Part shown: piece by piece, positions 25,155-34,146 of the stretch
How positions within the stretch are numbered: position 1 is the stretch's first letter
How the letters are laid out: each line of letters begins with the position of its first letter
Source of the DNA: Paramixta manurensis
GTDB taxonomy: Bacteria > Pseudomonadota > Gammaproteobacteria > Enterobacterales > Enterobacteriaceae
Assembly: GCF_013285385.1 (NCBI RefSeq)
Contig: NZ_CP054212.1
Location: 3,968,001-4,032,000 of the forward strand
DNA: 64,000 bases
Direction of reading: 5' to 3'
Notes under the pieces: model-generated
Told to the model about the DNA's origin: nothing
What the model saw: the letters and a program-made list of their open reading frames with translations, nothing else
The model's database searches: none
Program-made: the position numbers and the translations under genes

Positions 25155-28001
25155 CTACTCACCCAGCCAACGTTGCCAACTTTGATTAACACACGCGCGC
25201 TCTGCCGCGAAAGCTTGCTCATCAACATGCCCCGGCAACGCTTGCAACGCCAGGTGATGTAACTCATCGCGTAACGTAACGTAGGCCGCCGTGAGCATTT
25301 TCGCCTCATCTTCAGGCAGCTTATCGTAACTGGCTAACAGTTCGAGGATGCGCACGTTATCTGACCAACGGGTAAGTTTAGGCGTTTGCGCGGCATAGCG
25401 TAGGACGAGATATTGCGTAATAAACTCAATATCCGTAATCCCGCCCTGATCGGCCTTAATATCCCAGCGCCCTTTATGTTTATTGCTTAAATGCGCACGC
25501 ATTTTCTCACGCATCTCTCGCACCTCGGTTCGCAAAGTATTCACCTCGCGCGGCACGCACAGAATACGGCGGCGGATATCATCAAAACGTTGGCTTAACG
25601 CCGACTCACCGAACACGATGCGTGCGCGTACTAGCGCCTGATGTTCCCATGTCCAGGCCTCATCACGTTGATACTCCTCGAACGCCTCGAAGGTGCTGAC
25701 TAGCATCCCCGCCGCGCCGGAAGGCCGCAGACGGGCATCAACCTCATACAAAATGCCGGATGTGGTGCGCGTACTAAAGAGATGCATCACCCGCTGGGCA
25801 AGCCGTAAGTAGAACTGGCGACCATCAATACTGCGCTCGCCATCCGTCACGGCTTCTACCGGGCAATCATGCAAAAAGACCAGATCAAGATCAGAACTGT
25901 ACCCCAGTTCCCATCCGCCTAACTTTCCGTACCCCACCACCGCAAAGCCGCGCTCGCCCTCTTTCGTCAGGTGCGACGGCGCGCCATAGCGCTGCACCAT
26001 CATATGCCAGGCTTGTTGTACCACCGATTCAATAATGGCTTCCGCCAGCCAGGTTAAGTGATCGCTCACTTTCATGACCGGCAGGGTTTCCGCAATATCC
26101 GCAGCGGCAATGCGGAGCTGCTGCGCCTGCTTAAACTGACGCAATGCTTCCAGTTGCTGCTCTTCATCCTCTTCGGGGATTCGTAGCAAGTACTGGCGCA
26201 ACTCATCTCGATAGGCATCGGTGGCAGTGGGTTGATAAAGCGTAGCGGGATCAAGCAATTCATCCAGCAACAGCGGATAGCGAGCCAACCGGTCGGCAAT
26301 CATTGGCGATGCCGCACACAGACGAATCAGATGCTTTAACGCACCATGAAACTCTGTTAGCAACTCCAGATAGGTCGTACGAGTAACCACGCCCAATAGC
26401 AGCGGCGTCAAGCGGCTCAACGTGATAGCGGCATCCTCACGCGGGCACACCTCGCTTAATAGCCGTGGCATTAGCTGGTCTAAAGCCAAACGCCCACGTG
26501 GGCCGATGGTGCGTTTATCCACGTCTTGACGGAAATCAGTCAGCCCGCGTAACAATGACTGGCGGGCGGCTTCGTCAAGATGCGGCACCAAAGGCGCCAG
26601 CTCGCTCTCTTCCAGTTTATCCTGCCACAACACGCCATATTCGGCGGTTTCCTGATTCTCGCCAACTTCCGGCGTATCATCGCCAATCAGTTCATCAAAA
26701 ATCGCCCGCACGTGAGCCATATGCCGCTCCAGCGCCTGATGCAACGCCTGCCAGTCGGCAAACCCCATGGCCCACGCAAGCCGCGCGCGGTTCAACGCAT
26801 CGGCAGGCAGCGTTTGCGTCTGCTCATCATTGATACTTTGCAGCAAATTTTCCAACCGGCGTAAAAACAGATAGGCGTGATGTAACTGCTCGATCTGTTC
26901 CGGCGGCAGTAAGTTCAGTTCGCCAATCGCCTGCAACCCCGGCAACAGTGAACGCCCCTGTAGAGCACGTTCCCGACCACCACGAATTAACTGGAATACC
27001 TGTACGATAAACTCAGTCTCGCGAATCCCGCCTGCGCCCAGCTTAATATTGTCAGTAAGCCCACGCCGCCGCACTTCACGCGCAATCATACTTTTCATAT
27101 TACGCAGCGATTGGATCACGCTGAAGTCGATATAACGGCGGAACACAAAAGGCCGCAGCATTTGCCGCAACTCCTGGCTCCAGCGATCGCCGGCATCCCC
27201 CATTAACCGCGCTTTTACCATCGCATAGCGCTCCCAATCGCGCCCTTGCTCTTGGTAATAATCCTCCAGCGCGGCAAAACTCAACACCAGCGGGCCGCTA
27301 TCGCCAAACGGGCGCAAACGCATATCGACGCGGTAGACAAAGCCGTCAACGGTTGGCTGATCGAGTACTTTAATTAGCCGCTGCCCCAGACGGGTGAAGA
27401 ACTGCGCATTATCCAGCTCTCGTCGCCCGCCGCGCGTGACGCCATTTTCCGGCCAGGTAAAAATCAGATCGATATCCGAAGAGAAGTTGAGTTCACCGCC
27501 GCCCAATTTCCCCATGCCAAGGATCAGCAACGGCTGCGGCTCCCCCTCAGCATTACACGGTGTGCCAAAGTCATTGCAACAAGCCTGCCACAGCCAGTCA
27601 CGCGCCGCGACAATCAATGTTTCCGCCAATACGCTCAACTGCTGTAGCGACTGCTCGGTAGTGCTTCGCCCCAAAGTCTGCATCCAGGCAATGCGCGTCA
27701 ACATATGACGGCGGAACAGACGGAGCTCACGCATTAAGCTGGCTTCGTCATTAACGTGGGTTAACTGCGCCTGTAGCCAGGCAGCGTAATGCTGCCATTC
27801 GTCAAAGTGAGGGGCATGCTGCTGTATCTGCTGGCGCCATTGATCATGCTGAGCGAGATTTTCACTCACGAAGTCGCTAAAAGCGAAGACGGCCTGTTCG
27901 TCAGGCGTTAAGGGTGAGGATAATTGCGTAAACCGTTCAGCCGCCTTCTCTGCCTGGGCTTGCAGAAGCGACGGCAGTGGCTGAGTTAACAAAGGCAACA
28001 T
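25155..28001 (-). CDS. glnE: Glutamine synthetase adenylyltransferase/deadenylase
   Basis: 948-aa bifunctional regulator of glutamine synthetase. Both nucleotidyltransferase domains show their active-site signature: GMGKLGGGELNFSSDIDLI near residue 165 (deadenylylation half) and GYGKLGGWELGYSSDLDLV near residue 690 (adenylylation half), joined by a long helical regulatory region that reads PII state. The start at MLPLLTQ (ATG) is preferred over a GTG two codons upstream, which lies inside the GGGAGTG ribosome site. It lies between hldE and ygiF as in E. coli. Confidence 0.97.
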   Translation of the reverse strand: MLPLLTQPLPSLLQAQAEKAAERFTQLSSPLTPDEQAVFAFSDFVSENLAQHDQWRQQIQQHAPHFDEWQHYAAWLQAQLTHVNDEASLMRELRLFRRHMLTRIAWMQTLGRSTTEQSLQQLSVLAETLIVAARDWLWQACCNDFGTPCNAEGEPQPLLILGMGKLGGGELNFSSDIDLIFTWPENGVTRGGRRELDNAQFFTRLGQRLIKVLDQPTVDGFVYRVDMRLRPFGDSGPLVLSFAALEDYYQEQGRDWERYAMVKARLMGDAGDRWSQELRQMLRPFVFRRYIDFSVIQSLRNMKSMIAREVRRRGLTDNIKLGAGGIRETEFIVQVFQLIRGGRERALQGRSLLPGLQAIGELNLLPPEQIEQLHHAYLFLRRLENLLQSINDEQTQTLPADALNRARLAWAMGFADWQALHQALERHMAHVRAIFDELIGDDTPEVGENQETAEYGVLWQDKLEESELAPLVPHLDEAARQSLLRGLTDFRQDVDKRTIGPRGRLALDQLMPRLLSEVCPREDAAITLSRLTPLLLGVVTRTTYLELLTEFHGALKHLIRLCAASPMIADRLARYPLLLDELLDPATLYQPTATDAYRDELRQYLLRIPEEDEEQQLEALRQFKQAQQLRIAAADIAETLPVMKVSDHLTWLAEAIIESVVQQAWHMMVQRYGAPSHLTKEGERGFAVVGYGKLGGWELGYSSDLDLVFLHDCPVEAVTDGERSIDGRQFYLRLAQRVMHLFSTRTTSGILYEVDARLRPSGAAGMLVSTFEAFEEYQRDEAWTWEHQALVRARIVFGESALSQRFDDIRRRILCVPREVNTLRTEVREMREKMRAHLSNKHKGRWDIKADQGGITDIEFITQYLVLRYAAQTPKLTRWSDNVRILELLASYDKLPEDEAKMLTAAYVTLRDELHHLALQALPGHVDEQAFAAERACVNQSWQRWLGE

Positions 28002-28074
28002 AGACACTCCCTGACATGAGTTTAAAACCGGGGACAGGCCAGTTTTCAGACCGGCAGCCCTCCCGCGATGCCGC

Positions 28075-29379
28075 TCAAACGCTACCGTTAAGCCAGAACA
28101 CCGGTTGCTTCAATGCCTGGCGGCAAAGGGAATCCAACCGATAATGCTGCTGTTCACGAACCGCCTGCAACAAGTGTTCCCAGCCTTCCAGCCAATTGGT
28201 AACCGCCGCGCTGTCATAAGCGCCGGCCAGTAAATGCACCGCCAGTAGCTGCCGCAACAAGCGGGTGGATTTATCCTGATACTCATTCAACTGATGTACC
28301 GTACTGAAGGTCTCCCTCAGATCGGCGGCAATGCGCCCCAACATAATATCCGCGAAACGTTTAAAGGAGCCTTGCAACCGAGCATCCGCTTTTTGATCAA
28401 TAAACTGCCGCCAGCGGGAAGCCACCAGCCAGTTAGTAAGCGCTAACTGGGTATCTAACCAGACCGGGCTATAGCAAAAAGATTCAGCTTCAAGCGCTTC
28501 ATCATTTAACGCTTCTTCCAGCACCGTAAGCTTTTGCCGCAACTGATGGCTAGCTTTACGCGGCACCAACGCACCAAACAGCGAAAACACCTGCCGCAAC
28601 GTGTCCAACGCCTCACGAATTGCCGCCAGGGCGCCGGGTTCGCCACGCAGCCACAACTCCTCATGATACTGCCAATGCTCAAGGGCCAGCATAAACGCGG
28701 CGCGCATTCCCTCTTCTACCGTTGCTTTAGCCGGTACCATCATTACCGGCACAGGCCGAACTACGCGCGGTGGATTCCCCTGCGCTAAATGGTAGCCACG
28801 CGCCGCCTTACTTAGGCTACCCAGGCGCACGCCTTCCATCTTGCTCAATTCAGCCGCGAAGGCCAGCAGATCTTCCCGTTCGCCCTGCTGTAACTCCAGC
28901 TCAATTTCACACAGCGGCTCGCTGAACTCCCCGGCGGAAATGTCACCCTGGTCGCAAGCCACTTCAATTTCACTCTGACGGTAACTCACTCGCCACGTTT
29001 CACGCCGGAAGTGTGTGCTAAATAGCGGCTTTAGCCGCTGCTGCAACTCGTCCGGCTGGCAGCCTGCCGGCCATATCTGCGCAGGCAGCAAACTCAAATC
29101 AAGCTCAGGCTTAGTGAGTGCAATATTGTATTCCGGGCGTTGATGTAAACCGCCAATAGTCTGACCGGCGGTTTTCAGCGTCATTTCATAGCTATCGCCA
29201 CGGCCACGAATCCGTAGCCCCATATCAAGACGACGTAATTGCTTATCTTCCGTTTCAAAATAGATGTTTGTCAGAGGCAAAGCAGGCTGATGCCGATGGG
29301 GCCAGGCAACGAGCCACGTTGCAAGTTGGGCAACGGTATCTGGCTTTGCAATGAACTTTAGTTCGATTTCAATGGTCAT
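28075..29379 (-). CDS. ygiF: Inorganic triphosphatase YgiF (CYTH-CHAD)
   Basis: 434-aa protein. The N-terminal CYTH domain (about residues 1-200) starts with the ExExK motif (IEIELKF) and contains the matched charged strands RIRGRGDSYEMTLK and CEIELELQQGE of the triphosphate tunnel. The C-terminal CHAD domain (about 220-430) is helical with conserved His (LRQVFSLFGALV; LRETFSTVHQLNEYQD). E. coli YgiF hydrolyses inorganic tripolyphosphate; CHAD domains bind polyphosphate. It is upstream of glnE on the same strand and divergent from ygiM. Confidence 0.93.
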   Translation of the reverse strand: MTIEIELKFIAKPDTVAQLATWLVAWPHRHQPALPLTNIYFETEDKQLRRLDMGLRIRGRGDSYEMTLKTAGQTIGGLHQRPEYNIALTKPELDLSLLPAQIWPAGCQPDELQQRLKPLFSTHFRRETWRVSYRQSEIEVACDQGDISAGEFSEPLCEIELELQQGEREDLLAFAAELSKMEGVRLGSLSKAARGYHLAQGNPPRVVRPVPVMMVPAKATVEEGMRAAFMLALEHWQYHEELWLRGEPGALAAIREALDTLRQVFSLFGALVPRKASHQLRQKLTVLEEALNDEALEAESFCYSPVWLDTQLALTNWLVASRWRQFIDQKADARLQGSFKRFADIMLGRIAADLRETFSTVHQLNEYQDKSTRLLRQLLAVHLLAGAYDSAAVTNWLEGWEHLLQAVREQQHYRLDSLCRQALKQPVFWLNGSV

Positions 29380-29569
29380 AATTTTTCATTCAATTATTCA
29401 CTGGCGCATGTCACTGAGATAAGGCGAAGAGTAATGCAGATAACCCTCTGCTGTCTCTGCTTTCTTTACGCTTTCGCGAGCAGTCTCCGGATGAAGAGGA
29501 GACCAGGATAGTTCTCATTCAGATTTTTGCGAAGCCTATCCAGACTGTGCCCTTAATTTTCCGGATCAC

Positions 29570-30208
29570 ATGCAAAAACGACATCTAATGAAAAAATCGA
29601 CCCTAATTGGCCTGACTTTGCTGGCTTTCAGCGTTACCGTTCCTGCCCACGCCGAAGAGAAGCGCTATATTTCCGACGAACTCTCCACTTGGGTGCGTAG
29701 TGGCCCGGGCGACCAGTATCGTTTAGTCGGCAAACTCAATGCCGGTGAAGAGGTGACTCTGTTAAGCACTAATGACAGTACTCACTACGGGCAAATTCGT
29801 GATAGCGAAGGGCACACGACCTGGATTCCGCTAGGGCAACTCAGCACCGATCCGAGCCTGCGCACGCGTGTTCCGCAACTGGAGCAGCAGGTAAAAGATC
29901 TGACCGATAAACTGGCCAATATTGATGGCAGTTGGAACCAGCGTACCGCCGAAATGCAAAAGAAAGTTGCCGGTAGCGATAGCGTGATCAATGGCCTGAA
30001 ACAAGAAAATCAGAATCTGAAAAACCAGTTGGTTGTCGCGCAGAAAAAAGTGAGCGCGGCCAATGTTCAGTTGGATGATAAACAGCGCACCATCATTATG
30101 CAGTGGTTCATGTACGGCGGCGGCGTCGCAGGCGTGGGTCTGCTGCTCGGTCTATTGCTGCCGCATATGATCCCGCGTCGCAAGAAAAATGATCGCTGGA
30201 TGAATTAA
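29570..30208 (+). CDS. ygiM: SH3-domain membrane protein YgiM
   Basis: 212-aa envelope protein of the TIGR04211 family. A signal peptide (cleaved around PAHA-EEKRY) is followed by a bacterial SH3 domain (about residues 30-95, STWVRSGPGDQYRLVG and TTWIPLGQLS), a coiled coil (TDKLANIDGSWNQR to VSAANVQLDD), and a C-terminal membrane segment (GGGVAGVGLLLGLLLP) with a basic tail. The function is unsettled; a role in envelope or adhesion is suggested for homologues. A second ATG at 29588 fits the E. coli N-terminus better but has no ribosome site; the start is uncertain by six codons. Confidence 0.9.
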   Translation: MQKRHLMKKSTLIGLTLLAFSVTVPAHAEEKRYISDELSTWVRSGPGDQYRLVGKLNAGEEVTLLSTNDSTHYGQIRDSEGHTTWIPLGQLSTDPSLRTRVPQLEQQVKDLTDKLANIDGSWNQRTAEMQKKVAGSDSVINGLKQENQNLKNQLVVAQKKVSAANVQLDDKQRTIIMQWFMYGGGVAGVGLLLGLLLPHMIPRRKKNDRWMN

Positions 30209-30234
30209 CTTTATTGGTTATTCCCGCTCGCGCC

Positions 30235-30256
30235 GGGCATCATTAGATGCCCCTTT
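30235..30256 (+). terminator. Terminator after ygiM
   Basis: GGGCATC-ATTA-GATGCCC stem followed by CTTT. Short U-tract; probable terminator before cca. Confidence 0.65.
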
Positions 30257-30334
30257 GCCATGCCCGCAATTTACCCATTTTGTGCGACAATAAGGCTTTA
30301 ATGATTTTATTGGCGTCAGTTCTGGAGATCCGTA

Positions 30335-31558
30335 GTGAAAACTTACCTTGTCGGTGGCGCGGTACGCGATGGTTTGCTAGACCTGCCGGTCAAAGACAAA
30401 GATTGGGTAGTGGTTGGCGCCACGCCGGAGATGATGCTGAAACAAGGTTATCAGCAGGTTGGGCGTGATTTTCCGGTGTTTCTCCATCCCAAAAGTCGCG
30501 AAGAGTATGCGCTTGCCCGCACCGAACGGAAAACCGGTCAAGGTTATACCGGTTTCAGCACCTGGTTTGCGCCGGATGTCACGCTGGAACAAGATCTACA
30601 ACGCCGCGATCTCACCATCAATGCTATCGCTCAGGATGAAGCCGGGCACTATATCGATCCCTGGAATGGCCGTGAAGACCTTGCGCAACGCGTCTTACGC
30701 CACATTTCCGATGCTTTTCGGGAGGATCCATTACGGGTTCTGCGCGTGGCTCGCTTTGCCGCGCGTTATGCCCATCTCGGCTTTCGTATTGCAGGAGAAA
30801 CTCAGGCGCTGATGAAACAGATGGTCGACAGCGGTGAATTGGCTTTTCTTACCGCTGAGCGGGTCTGGAAAGAGACGGAAAACGCTCTTCGCGCGCCTGA
30901 CCCACAGGTTTATTTTCAGGTACTGCGCGATTGCGGCGCGCTGGCGGTGTTATTTCCCGAAATCGACTGTTTATATGGCGTTCCGGCCCCGGCAAAGTGG
31001 CATCCGGAAATCGATACCGGCATTCATACGCTGATGACACTGGCAATGGCCGCCCGACTAACGCCGGAAATTGATGTCCGTTTCGCCACCCTATTGCATG
31101 ACGTCGGCAAAGGCCTCACCCCGAGGGAGAAATGGCCCAGCCATCCTGGCCACGGCGCGGCGGGCGTACCGTTAGTAGCCGCGATTTGCCAGCGCCTGCA
31201 TGTCCCGAACCAATTACGTGATTTAGCGATGTTAGTGGCCGAATTCCATGATGTTATTCACACCATTGAAAAGCAGCCTGCGGAAAATATCATCACTCTG
31301 TTTGACCGTCTGGATGGTTGGCGCAAACCCCAACGCATTGAGCAATTGGCGCTCACCAGTGAAGCCGACGCGCGCGGGCGTGCGGGTTTAGAAGAGAACC
31401 CCTATCCGCAAGGAGATTATTTACGTGCCGCGTTTGGCGTGGCGCAAAGCGTACCAACCAGTGCGGTCATTGCGGCGGGATTTAAAGGCGCGGCGGTGCG
31501 GGAAGAGCTGGCACGCCGACGGGTTGCCGCACTAAACCACTGGCGTGTTGACCACTAA
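30335..31558 (+). CDS. cca: CCA tRNA nucleotidyltransferase / phosphohydrolase
   Basis: 407-aa class II tRNA nucleotidyltransferase that adds or repairs the 3'-CCA end. It starts with GTG, as in E. coli (MKTYLVGGAVRDGLL), with GGAG 9 bases upstream. The head domain shows GGAVRD and the DxD in VKDKDW; RRDLTINAIA and EDPLRVLRVARFAAR follow. The C-terminal HD domain (LLHDVGKG, about residue 250) gives the 2'-nucleotidase and phosphatase activities found in enterobacterial Cca. Confidence 0.96.
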   Translation: MKTYLVGGAVRDGLLDLPVKDKDWVVVGATPEMMLKQGYQQVGRDFPVFLHPKSREEYALARTERKTGQGYTGFSTWFAPDVTLEQDLQRRDLTINAIAQDEAGHYIDPWNGREDLAQRVLRHISDAFREDPLRVLRVARFAARYAHLGFRIAGETQALMKQMVDSGELAFLTAERVWKETENALRAPDPQVYFQVLRDCGALAVLFPEIDCLYGVPAPAKWHPEIDTGIHTLMTLAMAARLTPEIDVRFATLLHDVGKGLTPREKWPSHPGHGAAGVPLVAAICQRLHVPNQLRDLAMLVAEFHDVIHTIEKQPAENIITLFDRLDGWRKPQRIEQLALTSEADARGRAGLEENPYPQGDYLRAAFGVAQSVPTSAVIAAGFKGAAVREELARRRVAALNHWRVDH

Positions 31559-31559
31559 A

Positions 31560-31597
31560 GCAACACGGGTGAGGAACGTGGCCCTCTCCCGTGTTGC
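31560..31597. terminator. Convergent terminator of cca and uppP
   Basis: Perfect 10-bp stem GCAACACGGG / CCCGTGTTGC with an 18-base loop that can itself pair (GAGG with CCTC). It fills the space between the convergent stops. Confidence 0.7.
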
Positions 31598-31605
31598 CGG
31601 CATCA

Positions 31606-32424
31606 TTACATAAATACCAAGTAAACCGCTGCCGCCACAATGAAACGGTAGATGGCGAACGGAATAAACGAAATACGTTTAATGATGTGCAAAAAGAATT
31701 TAATTGCAATCAATGCCACGATGAACGCTGTAATGAAACCTACGCCGAACAAGGGCAAATCAGCCATGGTCAGAAAACCGATGCTTTTATAGAGATCAAG
31801 CCCGGTTGCGCCGATCATCATCGGCACCGCAAGGATAAAGGAGAACTCCGATGCGGCATAACGGCTCACGCCCATCAACATCCCGCCAGAGATAGTGGCG
31901 CCTGAGCGCGAGAACCCCGGCCACAGCGCCAGGCACTGAAAACACCCGATAATAAACGCCTGGCGATAAGAAATATCATCAATCCCAACCGCTTTTGGCT
32001 GCTTTGGTTTCAGCATCTCTGCGGCAATCAACAGCACGCCGCCAACCACTAACGCATACATCACATTGATCGGGTTAAATAAGGTCTTAATTTGATCGTG
32101 AAACACCAACCCCACAACCACCGCGGGCACCATCCCTAACAAGATATGAATCAGGGTTAAATGCCCGCTACCGACACCCTCGTGTTTGACTTCGCCAAAA
32201 TGGATACCGATCAAACCAAACAGGCGGCGCCAAAACATCACAACGACGGCCAGAATGGAACCTAACTGAATCACAACCTCAAACGTTTCTGCCGTATCGC
32301 CTTCAAATCCCAACAGATGGCCAACGATGATCATATGTCCGGTGGAAGAGACCGGAAGAAACTCCGTCAATCCTTCGACAATCCCCAAGATTGCCGCCAC
32401 CCAAAGCTGATGAATATCTGCCAT
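31606..32424 (-). CDS. uppP: Undecaprenyl-diphosphatase
   Basis: 272-aa polytopic inner-membrane enzyme (BacA) that dephosphorylates undecaprenyl diphosphate to recycle the lipid carrier of peptidoglycan and O-antigen synthesis; extra copies give bacitracin resistance. The two catalytic motifs are visible: EGLTEFLPVSSTGHM (glutamate-rich, about residues 17-31) and PGFSRSGATISGG (about residue 170). ATG at 32424 follows AGGAC; an in-frame TTG one codon upstream is unlikely. Confidence 0.96.
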   Translation of the reverse strand: MADIHQLWVAAILGIVEGLTEFLPVSSTGHMIIVGHLLGFEGDTAETFEVVIQLGSILAVVVMFWRRLFGLIGIHFGEVKHEGVGSGHLTLIHILLGMVPAVVVGLVFHDQIKTLFNPINVMYALVVGGVLLIAAEMLKPKQPKAVGIDDISYRQAFIIGCFQCLALWPGFSRSGATISGGMLMGVSRYAASEFSFILAVPMMIGATGLDLYKSIGFLTMADLPLFGVGFITAFIVALIAIKFFLHIIKRISFIPFAIYRFIVAAAVYLVFM

Positions 32425-32570
32425 CAAATGTCCTCTACCCTAATATTGAACTCACTAAAAAGGCGGACGCCGCAACGTTACCGCCAGAAAAAAGGCCACA
32501 AAGCGTTTAACAGGCTCTATGACAAACAATAATGTGGTTTGGTTTCATTGTGATGGCAATCACATTAGGT

Positions 32571-32930
32571 TTATTTCGGAATTGTCCCGCGCTGGATGAT
32601 AACCCCAACCTGCGCGGCTTGCGCCACCGCGCCCGGTTTGCTGACTTTGATGCGCACCCACGGCGAAGCGAAACGGGATAACAGCAGCCCGGCGACCTCT
32701 TCCGCCACGCGTTCAACCAGCGCAAACCGCCCATTTTCCACATGCGCAATAATTGCCTCAGACACCTCGGCATAACTCAGGCAATCCTGCACATCATCGC
32801 TGGCGGCCGCTTTTTGGTTATCCCACGCCATTTCGACATCGAACACCAGCTTCTGTTGAATGGTCTGTTCCCAGTCATAAACGCCAATGGTGGTGATCAC
32901 CGTTAACTGCTCAATAAATACAATATCCAT
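32571..32930 (-). CDS. folB: Dihydroneopterin aldolase
   Basis: 119-aa folate-pathway enzyme that converts dihydroneopterin to 6-hydroxymethyl-dihydropterin and glycolaldehyde (also epimerase). The FolB tetrahydrobiopterin fold shows IGVYDWEQ with the pterin-anchoring Glu, CLSYAEVSEAI, ALVERVAEEVA and the catalytic Lys in RIKVSKPGAV. It is divergent from plsY, as in E. coli, with about 110 bp between. Confidence 0.95.
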   Translation of the reverse strand: MDIVFIEQLTVITTIGVYDWEQTIQQKLVFDVEMAWDNQKAAASDDVQDCLSYAEVSEAIIAHVENGRFALVERVAEEVAGLLLSRFASPWVRIKVSKPGAVAQAAQVGVIIQRGTIPK

Positions 32931-33038
32931 GATAACCGTCTTTAGTTTTTACGTTAGCCGGATACCACTTCCGGCGGATTATGCGTATTATCCACAGATG
33001 ATGAGAATAAAACGACCCTTACAAAACGGAACGGTGTT

Positions 33039-33641
33039 ATGAGTGCTATCGCGCTTGGTATGATTATTTTCGCGTATCTGTGCGGCTCCATCTCCAGCGC
33101 GATTTTGGTTTGTCGTCTCGCGGGCTTGCCCGATCCGCGTCAGAACGGCTCCGGTAACCCCGGTGCAACCAATGTGTTGCGCATCGGCGGCAAAGGCGCC
33201 GCCATTGCGGTGCTGTTGTTTGATGTTTTCAAAGGAATGCTACCGGTATGGCTGGCATATGCACTCGGCGTCTCACCGGTTTACCTTGGCCTGACGGCTA
33301 TTGCCGCTTGCCTCGGGCACATCTACCCGGTATTTTTCCGCTTTAAGGGCGGCAAAGGCGTCGCTACCGCATTCGGTGCCATTGCCCCAATTGGCTGGGA
33401 TCTCACCGGCCTCGTCAGCGGGACCTGGCTGCTTACCGTACTGCTTAGCGGTTACTCATCTCTCGGCGCTATTGTTAGCGCATTGATCGCCCCCTTCTAT
33501 GTCTGGTGGTTTAAGCCACAATTTACGTTTCCGGTCGCCATGCTGTCATGCCTGATTTTACTGCGGCATCATGACAATATTCAGCGTTTATGGCGTGGGC
33601 AGGAAACGCGGCTCTGGAAAAGAAAAAAGAAAAAATCTTAA
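33039..33641 (+). CDS. plsY: Glycerol-3-phosphate acyltransferase PlsY
   Basis: 200-aa polytopic inner-membrane acyltransferase that moves the acyl group of acyl-phosphate to glycerol 3-phosphate. Five membrane segments are evident. The three catalytic loop motifs are GSGNPGATNVLRIGG (about residue 36), GHIYPVFFRFKGGKGVAT (about residue 92) and LRHHDNIQRLWRGQE near the C-terminus, followed by a very basic tail. The next gene in E. coli order is tsaD; here a microcin-like cistron is inserted between them. Confidence 0.95.
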   Translation: MSAIALGMIIFAYLCGSISSAILVCRLAGLPDPRQNGSGNPGATNVLRIGGKGAAIAVLLFDVFKGMLPVWLAYALGVSPVYLGLTAIAACLGHIYPVFFRFKGGKGVATAFGAIAPIGWDLTGLVSGTWLLTVLLSGYSSLGAIVSALIAPFYVWWFKPQFTFPVAMLSCLILLRHHDNIQRLWRGQETRLWKRKKKKS

Positions 33642-33694
33642 GCGGCTCCGCTTTTATACACCGTTACTTTCCCCTTCCCGAATCGCGCCAATGA

Positions 33695-33723
33695 TTGACG
33701 CTCTATTTGCTTGCTCATACAAT
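33695..33723 (+). promoter_or_regulatory. Near-consensus promoter of the double-glycine peptide gene
   Basis: TTGACG (33695-33700), 17-bp spacer, TACAAT (33718-33723): five of six matches in each hexamer at ideal spacing. Transcription should start near 33730, leaving a leader of about 65 nt. The promoter lies in the plsY-downstream gap and serves only the small gene at 33795. Confidence 0.68.
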
Positions 33724-33731
33724 AAACAAGC

Positions 33732-33766
33732 GTAACTATAACTATAGTTACCTTTACTATTGGTAA
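33732..33766. promoter_or_regulatory. Inverted repeats at the predicted transcription start
   Basis: GTAACTATA-AC-TATAGTTAC (33732-33751) is a 9-bp perfect inverted repeat with a 2-base centre, directly downstream of the -10. A second, TTACC-N9-GGTAA, spans 33748-33766. The first has the form and position of a repressor operator; the second could fold in the leader RNA. No regulator gene is adjacent. Confidence 0.55.
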
Positions 33767-33794
33767 TCAAAAAACAGTAATAAGGATATTGCAA

Positions 33795-34082
33795 ATGAGA
33801 GAACTGACCGTGACAGAGTTATCCCACATCGGTGGGGCTGGCTTTATTCAAGATATCAGCGAAAATATTGGCGGCTTTATCGGAAACGGATTATTCCAAC
33901 TGGTAGAGGGTATCGGCATCGATGTTCCCTTGTTGGGAAGGATTGATTTAAAAACTATTTATCCCGGTTTGGGCAAAGATATTGGTACCTCCATCGGTGG
34001 AAGCATCGGCGGTACGATTGAGGGGTTAATTGCAGGAACCCCGGTGCTCGGCAATCTGCTGGACAAACTTCTGGGTAACTGA
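33795..34082 (+). CDS. Double-glycine-leader, glycine-rich peptide (class II microcin-like)
   Basis: 95-aa protein. The N-terminus MRELTVTELSHIGG fits the leader consensus of class II microcins and colicin V (MRxLxxxEl..i.GG), which is cut after GG by a C39 peptidase/ABC exporter. The predicted mature part is about 81 residues with no cysteine. It is rich in Gly and Ile/Leu, with small-residue-spaced stretches (IGGFIGNG; IGTSIGGSIGGTIEG; LGNLLDKLLGN) that suit packing of membrane helices. It has its own promoter, an operator-like repeat, the ribosome site AAGGAT at 7 bases (fixing the ATG at 33795) and a terminator. No C39 exporter, immunity protein or modification enzyme lies near, so it may rely on factors elsewhere or be an orphan. 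Not a gene of the E. coli order; bacteriocin function is inferred only. Confidence 0.75.
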   Translation: MRELTVTELSHIGGAGFIQDISENIGGFIGNGLFQLVEGIGIDVPLLGRIDLKTIYPGLGKDIGTSIGGSIGGTIEGLIAGTPVLGNLLDKLLGN

Positions 34083-34106
34083 TTGTTATCATACCTGGAT
34101 TGCGTT

Positions 34107-34138
34107 AATGCCGGCCGTTGAATGACCGGCATTTTTAT
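34107..34138 (+). terminator. Terminator of the double-glycine peptide gene
   Basis: AATGCCGG / CCGGCATT stem with an 11-base loop, followed by TTTATT. It ends 8 bp before the convergent tsaD stop. Confidence 0.8.
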
Positions 34139-34146
34139 TCAATCGA

